Source of the DNA: Marinilactibacillus sp042660675
GTDB taxonomy: Bacteria > Bacillota > Bacilli > Lactobacillales > Carnobacteriaceae_A
Length of the DNA: 64,000 nucleotides
Reading direction: 5' to 3'
Assembly (NCBI RefSeq): GCF_042660675.1
Contig: NZ_JBHSUL010000005.1
Coordinates: 11,743 to 75,742 of the forward strand
Shown here: positions 58,747 to 64,000 of the stretch, in pieces
Position numbering within the stretch: the first letter of the stretch is position 1
How the letters are laid out: every line of letters starts with the position of its first letter
Notes under the pieces: generated by a model
Told to the model about the DNA's origin: nothing
The model's database searches: none
What the model saw: only the letters and a program-made list of their open reading frames with translations
Made by a program: the position numbers and the translations under genes

Positions 58747-59472
58747 TTAAACTTCAGCATTGTGGTAAACTTCGCTGACATCATCGTCATCTTCTAATGC
58801 TTCAATCATATTTTCAAATGTCGTTAATTTATCTTCTGGTACGGATACAGTGGTTTGAGGCACCATCGTGATTTCGGCTTGATCTAGCATATAACCTGCT
58901 GCTTCAAGTGCATCTCTTACGTCTGAAAAGTCTTGTGCTTCTGTATAGACCTCAAATACATCTTCTGATGTCTCAAGCTCTTCTCCGCCTGCTTCAAGTA
59001 CGCTCATCAGCATTGTATCCTCATCTACATCTAATCCTTCACGAGCGATCGCAATGTATCCTTTACGGTCAAACATGTAGCTTACTGAACCTTTTTCTCC
59101 AAGTGAGCCGCCATTTTTGTTGAACGCTACACGTACATTTGTACTCGTACGATTCAGATTATCTGTCAGTCCACTAACCAAAACAGCAATTCCGTTTGGT
59201 CCGTATCCTTCATATAAGACTTCATCATAGTTATCACCTTGTCCAGCATCAGAAGCACGTTTGATTGCACGTTCAACATTATCATTGGGCATGTTGTTTG
59301 CTTTAGCTTTATCTACAGCTAGTCTTAAAGCTGCATTGATTTCAGGATCTGTTCCACCATCTTTTGCTGCTTTATAAATTTCTTTTGATAATTTTTGAAA
59401 AATCTTTCCACGCTTGGCATCCTGAGCACCTTTACGATGTTGAATATTTTTCCATTTAGAATGTCCTGCCAT
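58747..59472 (-). CDS. yebC: YebC/PmpR family DNA-binding protein (translation/transcription factor)
   Basis: The 241-residue protein opens with MAGHSKWKNIQHRKGAQDAKRGKIFQKL, the family hallmark. It has MPNDNVERAIKRASDAG near 60-76, YEGYGPNGIAVLV near 86-98 and NRTSTNVRVAFNKNGGSLGEKGSV near 105-128. An acidic C-terminus (DDDDVSEVYHN) completes it. Recent work links YebC2/YebC proteins to relieving ribosome stalls at polyproline; older work names it a regulator. Length and motifs are normal. It lies about 150 nt before comGA on the same strand but is separated from it by a terminator. Confidence 0.95.
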   Translation of the reverse strand: MAGHSKWKNIQHRKGAQDAKRGKIFQKLSKEIYKAAKDGGTDPEINAALRLAVDKAKANNMPNDNVERAIKRASDAGQGDNYDEVLYEGYGPNGIAVLVSGLTDNLNRTSTNVRVAFNKNGGSLGEKGSVSYMFDRKGYIAIAREGLDVDEDTMLMSVLEAGGEELETSEDVFEVYTEAQDFSDVRDALEAAGYMLDQAEITMVPQTTVSVPEDKLTTFENMIEALEDDDDVSEVYHNAEV

Positions 59473-59594
59473 ATTATATTCCTACTTTCTTGTCTACTTT
59501 ATGAATCGAAATTCGAACCTCTCTTATTATAGCAAAATTTTCTCATTGTTCAAATTCAATCTGAACGCTTACATTAACTATTTTAGACCATTCA

Positions 59595-60128
59595 CTATTT
59601 ACTAAACTTTAATTTTTTCCTTTTTGTTTTCTTGCTTGACCACTTGGATATCGTTAACCAAGTCAATACGATACCTGTTAATGCACCCATTGAATCGATA
59701 AACACATCTTCAAGTAAAGCCGTCCGGTCCGGATTAAATGCTTGTCTAAGTTCATCAAAGCTTGCATACCCTGCTGCAAGTAGTAAAGCTAACATCGCTG
59801 TCAAAATATAACTACTTGTTTTATTTTTCAATCCCATAAACCAACTCACTCCAAGTAAAAGAAAAATACTGAAATGCGCGCCTTTTCTAATAAAAAATTC
59901 AACAAATCCTAAATAACCAGAAGCTTGCACACTGACTTCACTTCCAGCATATGAAAATCGAATGCCACTCAATAGATTTTTCAAAGGTTCTCCTGCTAAT
60001 AACCTATTCAATAAAGGCTGTACGTTCTGTTCCTGGTACGTCATGCTAGAGCTGATAAAAAGAATTATCATAATGATAAAGGCTACTCCAATAAAAATCG
60101 TTCCTTTAATATCTTGCTGTTTCTTCAT
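59595..60128 (-). CDS. VanZ family membrane protein
   Basis: The 177-residue protein has about four hydrophobic helices and the VanZ signature: FIRKGAHFSIFLLLGVSWFM (about 74-93) and ASFDELRQAFNPDRTALLEDVFIDSMGALTG (about 122-152). VanZ-like proteins are linked to teicoplanin or lipoglycopeptide tolerance in the VanA context, but most chromosomal members have no known role. The tail is very basic (SKWSSKKTKRKKLK). It has no van genes nearby and is monocistronic. Confidence 0.85.
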   Translation of the reverse strand: MKKQQDIKGTIFIGVAFIIMIILFISSSMTYQEQNVQPLLNRLLAGEPLKNLLSGIRFSYAGSEVSVQASGYLGFVEFFIRKGAHFSIFLLLGVSWFMGLKNKTSSYILTAMLALLLAAGYASFDELRQAFNPDRTALLEDVFIDSMGALTGIVLTWLTISKWSSKKTKRKKLKFSK

Positions 60129-60244
60129 TTTTTTGACCTGCTTTCATTCGAATATACATATTCTAGCTTATGTGTATGGATATGGAAAGAAAAAACTTGT
60201 AGAATAAAAGAGTATACAATTTATATGAAAGGAAGTTATATTTT

Positions 60245-62053
60245 ATGAGTTATCCGATTAACTGGGACATGGAATCTATTTTCAAAGGGGGAAGTCAGTC
60301 TCAAGCTCTTAGAGATAAGATTGATCTTATGAAAAAAGAACTCAAATCTTATCATGAAATGATTGAAAATTGGGATGCTGACAATGATCATTCTGACTAT
60401 AGAGAACTCGCTTCTATTTTAAGCTTCAGTGAGAAACTAGGAAATGGTCTCTCTGAATCTATGACATTCTCTAGAGGGTTACTGTCTGCCAATGTTAAAG
60501 ACAAGCTTGCCTCTAAGTTGACAACAGAGCTGAGTACCCTATACAGCGAAATGAGTAACAGCTCTACAATGTTGACCAAGAAATTTGTGAGTATGAGCGA
60601 TTCAGCTTGGTCTTCTCTTTTAGAGAAAGAACCATTCAAGGCAAGCGCATTCCCACTCAACGAGCAAAGAGATCAAGGTAAATCTCTTCTAACGCAAGAA
60701 GTAGAAACAGCTATCAATACTTTAGCCAACGATGGATTTAAAGGCTGGGGAGACCTTTACAACACCCTTGTAGCAAGTATAGAAGTGGAATTAGAAGATG
60801 GTTCAGGTACGGTACAAAAGTATTCTGCCGGACAAGCAGCCAACATTATGGGTTCTGCAAAAGATCCAGAAACTCGGCTAAATATGCTGAAAAAATGGGA
60901 AGAAGCCTGGAGTGATAAAGCACCTTTATTTGCCGATACATTGAATCACCTGGCTGGATTTCGACTTGAAAACTATAAATTGCATGGAACAGAAGATTTT
61001 ATGGAACGTCCTCTTGAATATAATCGTCTAAAAAAAGAAACACTAGATACAATGTGGGACACGATTACTAAAAACAAGCCTAAAGTTGTTCGTTATTTAG
61101 AACGCAAAGCGCAATTAATGAATATTGATCAACTATCTTGGGTAGACGTAACTGCTCCAGTTTCTGTAGGAGATTTTGAACCTCGTCACTACTCTTTTGA
61201 TGAAGCCGCAACTTTTATTATGGATAACTTCTCTTCATTTAGCGAAAAAATGCAGTCATTAGCAAAAACCGCTTTTGAAGATGCTTGGATTGAAGCTGAA
61301 GACAGGGATGCTAAACGTCCTGGTGGATACTGTGCAAATCTTCCTGAATCAGAAGAGTCGCGTATCTTTATGACCTTTTCAGGCTCTGCTGGAAATGTTT
61401 CGACACTCGCTCATGAATTAGGACATGCTTTTCATAGTTATGTCATGAGAGATCTACCTTCTATGAACCGTCGCTATGCAATGAATGTAGCCGAAACGGC
61501 TTCTACTTTTGCAGAATTGGTCATATCTGATGCTACTGTTCGAGAAGCTAAATCAGAAGCTGAAAAAATCAATTTACTCGATAGTAAAAATGCTCGTGCA
61601 GCAACGATGTTCATGAATATCCACTCAAGATACATCTTTGAAACAGCCTTCTATGAAGAGCGAAAAACGGGTATCGTAACAGACGATCGCTTATCTGAGT
61701 TGATGATTGACGCTCAAAAAGAAGCTTATCAAGACTCTTTATCCACCTATCATCCAACGTTCTGGGCAAGTAAACTCCATTTTTATAATACAGGCGTGCC
61801 GTTTTACAATTTCCCGTACACGTTTGGTTTTCTATTTAGTTTAGGTATTTATGCTCGCTCGCTTGAAGAAGGAACGGACTTTGAAGATCGCTACATCGCC
61901 TTGCTTAGAGACACCGCAAGCATGACTACAGAAGAGCTCGCTCAAAAGCATTTGAATGTTGATCTGACTCAACCAGAATTCTGGCAATCAGCCATTGATA
62001 TGGTGCATTCAGATATTGATGAATATCTTGAAATCACAGAAAAATATGTTTAA
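60245..62053 (+). CDS. Oligoendopeptidase F-type M3 metallopeptidase (first copy)
   Basis: The 602-residue M3B enzyme has the zinc motif HELGHAFHS (His390, Glu391, His394), with the third ligand Glu417 in MNVAETASTF. It contains GYCANLPESEESRIFMTFSG upstream of it, the PepF-type YHP-FWASKLHFY block near 498-511, and a helical N-terminal cap. It hydrolyses peptides of about 7-17 residues in the cytoplasm. It is close to the second copy downstream, 23 nt away, with shared blocks throughout. GAAAGGAAG lies ahead of the ATG. Confidence 0.92.
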   Translation: MSYPINWDMESIFKGGSQSQALRDKIDLMKKELKSYHEMIENWDADNDHSDYRELASILSFSEKLGNGLSESMTFSRGLLSANVKDKLASKLTTELSTLYSEMSNSSTMLTKKFVSMSDSAWSSLLEKEPFKASAFPLNEQRDQGKSLLTQEVETAINTLANDGFKGWGDLYNTLVASIEVELEDGSGTVQKYSAGQAANIMGSAKDPETRLNMLKKWEEAWSDKAPLFADTLNHLAGFRLENYKLHGTEDFMERPLEYNRLKKETLDTMWDTITKNKPKVVRYLERKAQLMNIDQLSWVDVTAPVSVGDFEPRHYSFDEAATFIMDNFSSFSEKMQSLAKTAFEDAWIEAEDRDAKRPGGYCANLPESEESRIFMTFSGSAGNVSTLAHELGHAFHSYVMRDLPSMNRRYAMNVAETASTFAELVISDATVREAKSEAEKINLLDSKNARAATMFMNIHSRYIFETAFYEERKTGIVTDDRLSELMIDAQKEAYQDSLSTYHPTFWASKLHFYNTGVPFYNFPYTFGFLFSLGIYARSLEEGTDFEDRYIALLRDTASMTTEELAQKHLNVDLTQPEFWQSAIDMVHSDIDEYLEITEKYV

Positions 62054-62076
62054 TTAGACTGAAAGGAATGATTCAA

Positions 62077-63888
62077 ATGAATTACAGTATGAAATGGGAC
62101 TTGGAATCCGTTTATCCAAGTATTGACTCAAGTGAGCTAGAAAAAGACTTTTCTAAATGGTCAGAAAAAATCTCTGATTTGAGTGAGAAGATCAATCGCT
62201 GGGATCCTGAACAAGATAAGCCAAGTTACGAGAATATGAAATCCATATTGGAAGATCAAAACGCAGTAATACCTGAAATCAGTGAGGCTGCCTCGTTTAT
62301 AAATGGGACTTTATCAGCTGATGTCAATAATTCAAAAGCTAAAAGCTTGATAGGTCGTTTATCTGTATTGTTTAGTGAGCTCTCCTCAGCAACAATACCT
62401 TTCTATAAAAAGCTAACGGTCATCAGCGACGAAGAATGGTCAAAACTTTTGGCGCTAGATTACTTTAACCCTTTTACATTTAATTTAAGTGAATCCCGTG
62501 AACAAGCCAAACAATTATTGAGCGAAAAAGAGGAAAGTTTGTTATCTAAACTTTCTATAGATGGTATTGAAGGCTGGGAACAGCACTATGACAGTATTGT
62601 AGCTAAAATTCAAATACCTATAACCAATGAAGACGGGGAAACAGTCTACTTATCAGCCGGCCAAGCGGAAAACCGTATGTATAACGATCCTGATCCAGCT
62701 GTTAGAGCAGATTTATTCCAAAAGTGGGAGAAAGCATGGAGTAGTCAATCAGAGTTATTCGCTGATACATTAAATCACCTGGCTGGATTTAGATTGACCG
62801 ACTATAGTGTACATGGCATCAGTGACTTCTTGGAAAGACCATTGGAAGCGAGCCGTATGAAGCATGAAACATTGGATGCCATGTGGAAAGCCATCTCAGA
62901 CAACAAAAAACCTTTCACTAATTATCTGACTAGAAAAGCTGCCCTTCTTGGTAAAGAGACATTAGACTGGGTTGATATCGAAGCCCCAGTCTCCGTTGGT
63001 AACAACAAACCGTTAACTTACACTTACGATGAAGGTGCAGAATTTATTATTAATAACTTTAAAAAGTTTAGTAATAAAATGGCTAAATTTTCTGAGCATG
63101 CATTTGAAAACAGATGGATTGAAGCAGAAGATCGTCCCGGAAAAGCACCGGGCGGTTACTGTACGAGTTTACCTGTTTCAAAAGAATCACGAATATTTAT
63201 GACGTATTCAGATTCACCTGGTGAAGTCGCTACCCTTGCTCATGAACTAGGTCACGCCTTCCACAGCCACGTAATGTTCGACTTACCGTATATGAAGCAA
63301 GGCTATGCTATGAACGTTGCGGAAACAGCATCAACCTTTGCAGAACTGATTATTTCGGATGCGACAGTCAAGTCAGCTGAGAATGATGAGGTCAAAATTG
63401 CTTTATTAGATAACAAAATTCAGAATGCTTTGGCGATGTTTTTGAACATCCATGCACGTTTTATCTTTGAATCTAACTTTTATAAAGAACGTCAAAAAGG
63501 ACTTGTATCTGCAGAACGTTTAAGTGAATTAATGGAAGCAGCTCAAAAAGAAGCTTATGATGACAGTTTATCTACCTATCACCCTAGTTTCTGGGCAAGT
63601 AAACTTCACTTCTATATTAGTGGTATATCTTTCTATAATTTCCCTTATACATTCGGGTACTTGTTTAGCCTTGGTATTTATGCAAAAGCTTTAGAAACAG
63701 GTACGGACTTTGAAGATCAATACATCGCCCTGTTAAGAGACACTGGATCTATGTCTACAGAAGACTTAGCAGAGAAACACTTGAACGTAGATTTGACTTC
63801 AACAGACTTCTGGGTTAAAGGAATCAATATTCTAAAAGAAGATATCGAAACATTCATGGACTTAACAAATCAATACGTAAAAAAATAA
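62077..63888 (+). CDS. Oligoendopeptidase F-type M3 metallopeptidase (second copy)
   Basis: The 603-residue paralogue of the preceding gene has the same motifs: HELGHAFHSH (about 389-398), MNVAETASTFAEL, and YHPSFWASKLHFY. The frame begins at 62068, but the ATG at 62077 has AAAGGA 9 nt upstream and aligns with the first copy (MNYSMKWDLES against MSYPINWDMES). The two proteins are similar along their whole length, with clear divergence in the N-terminal third, so the duplication is not recent. Co-transcription is likely. The enzymes may differ in peptide preference. Confidence 0.92.
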   Translation: MNYSMKWDLESVYPSIDSSELEKDFSKWSEKISDLSEKINRWDPEQDKPSYENMKSILEDQNAVIPEISEAASFINGTLSADVNNSKAKSLIGRLSVLFSELSSATIPFYKKLTVISDEEWSKLLALDYFNPFTFNLSESREQAKQLLSEKEESLLSKLSIDGIEGWEQHYDSIVAKIQIPITNEDGETVYLSAGQAENRMYNDPDPAVRADLFQKWEKAWSSQSELFADTLNHLAGFRLTDYSVHGISDFLERPLEASRMKHETLDAMWKAISDNKKPFTNYLTRKAALLGKETLDWVDIEAPVSVGNNKPLTYTYDEGAEFIINNFKKFSNKMAKFSEHAFENRWIEAEDRPGKAPGGYCTSLPVSKESRIFMTYSDSPGEVATLAHELGHAFHSHVMFDLPYMKQGYAMNVAETASTFAELIISDATVKSAENDEVKIALLDNKIQNALAMFLNIHARFIFESNFYKERQKGLVSAERLSELMEAAQKEAYDDSLSTYHPSFWASKLHFYISGISFYNFPYTFGYLFSLGIYAKALETGTDFEDQYIALLRDTGSMSTEDLAEKHLNVDLTSTDFWVKGINILKEDIETFMDLTNQYVKK

Positions 63889-63908
63889 ATACAAATTAAA
63901 AAGAGGCT

Positions 63909-63990
63909 GGGACAAAAGTCCCTTAAAATATTCAAATACAAATAAACCCTGTAAGAATTGTGCTTTTTTACAATCCTTATAGGGTTTATT
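63909..63990. repeat. Hairpin cluster: GGGAC/GTCCC stem plus long inverted repeat at right edge
   Basis: A small stem (63909-63913 with 63918-63922) is followed by two 21-nt arms (63941-63961 and 63970-63990) that match at 19 of 21 positions around an 8-nt T-rich loop. The left part, AGAGGCTGGGACAAAAGTCCC, is a dispersed motif I associate with Lactobacillales intergenic regions. The element may be the pepF terminator, a small dispersed repeat, or the edge of a mobile element beyond the window. Confidence 0.55.
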
Positions 63991-64000
63991 CTTGTTTATA

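Noticed and set aside
59595..60128. VanZ-like gene as part of a glycopeptide-resistance cluster
   Set aside because: No vanHAXRSY genes are near; chromosomal VanZ-like proteins are widespread.

Overview
The window looks like ordinary chromosome of a low-GC Gram-positive bacterium of the order Lactobacillales. The Carnobacteriaceae (Marinilactibacillus, Alkalibacterium, Carnobacterium-like) are my best guess. Support for this: strong AGGAGG-type ribosome binding sites, frequent TTG/GTG starts, T-box and lysine (L-box) leaders, a split glycine decarboxylase (gcvPA/gcvPB), PepV and PepF peptidases, a comG pseudopilus operon, a DUF4044 mini-protein and a Bacillus-like pepP-efp-yqhY-nusB-xseA-xseB-ispA-tlyA-argR-recN block. 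The family assignment is an inference. No phage, plasmid, CRISPR, complete IS element, rRNA or tRNA gene was seen.

Layout. 1-8 kb: the end of an NSS sodium symporter, a TM-helix-repeat membrane protein, DegV, two small genes, a ClC chloride/proton exchanger, a DUF368 (PopT) undecaprenyl-phosphate translocase, and a small operon of macro domain, DUF305 and YwbE proteins. 8-10 kb: an NhaC-family transporter behind a lysine riboswitch, so probably a lysine carrier. 10-15.5 kb: the glycine cleavage operon gcvT-gcvH-gcvPA-gcvPB, followed by an atypical SDR protein. 15.9-24 kb: a YqhD-like alcohol dehydrogenase, a GerMN lipoprotein, PepV, NAD(P)HX dehydratase, an RsuA-type pseudouridine synthase and a SpoVB/MurJ-like flippase, then a decayed ABC-exporter ATPase relic. 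24.4-31 kb: leuS behind a T-box, and a 1299-residue cell-wall glucosaminidase with twelve LysM motifs.

31-45 kb: a YtqB-like methyltransferase with a GNAT relic beside it, a complete BMP-type nucleoside ABC importer (nupN, then nupO-nupP-nupQ), ftsK, an acylphosphatase, a lipoprotein-type YidC, an ArlRS-like two-component system, and gnd with a structured leader. 45-54 kb: a DUF4044 micro-gene, then the recN-to-pepP housekeeping block, covering DNA repair, arginine repression, rRNA methylation, isoprenoid synthesis, exonuclease VII, antitermination, EF-P and a proline peptidase. 54.5-58.6 kb: a seemingly intact seven-gene comG operon with overlapping reading frames. 58.7-64 kb: YebC/PmpR, VanZ-like, and two tandem PepF-type oligoendopeptidases, ending at a long inverted repeat on the right edge.

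How the genes work together. Several genes concern the cell envelope (PopT, flippase, LysM glucosaminidase, YidC, ArlRS, VanZ, ispA). Others handle amino acids and peptides (lysine carrier, glycine cleavage, PepV, PepF pair, PepP, ArgR) or DNA uptake and recombination (comG, recN, xseAB). I found no clearly new multi-gene system. The most worthwhile leads are the gnd leader with its masked ribosome binding site, the lysine-riboswitch-controlled NhaC protein, the macro/DUF305/YwbE operon, the GerMN lipoprotein in a probable non-sporulator, and the two gene relics.
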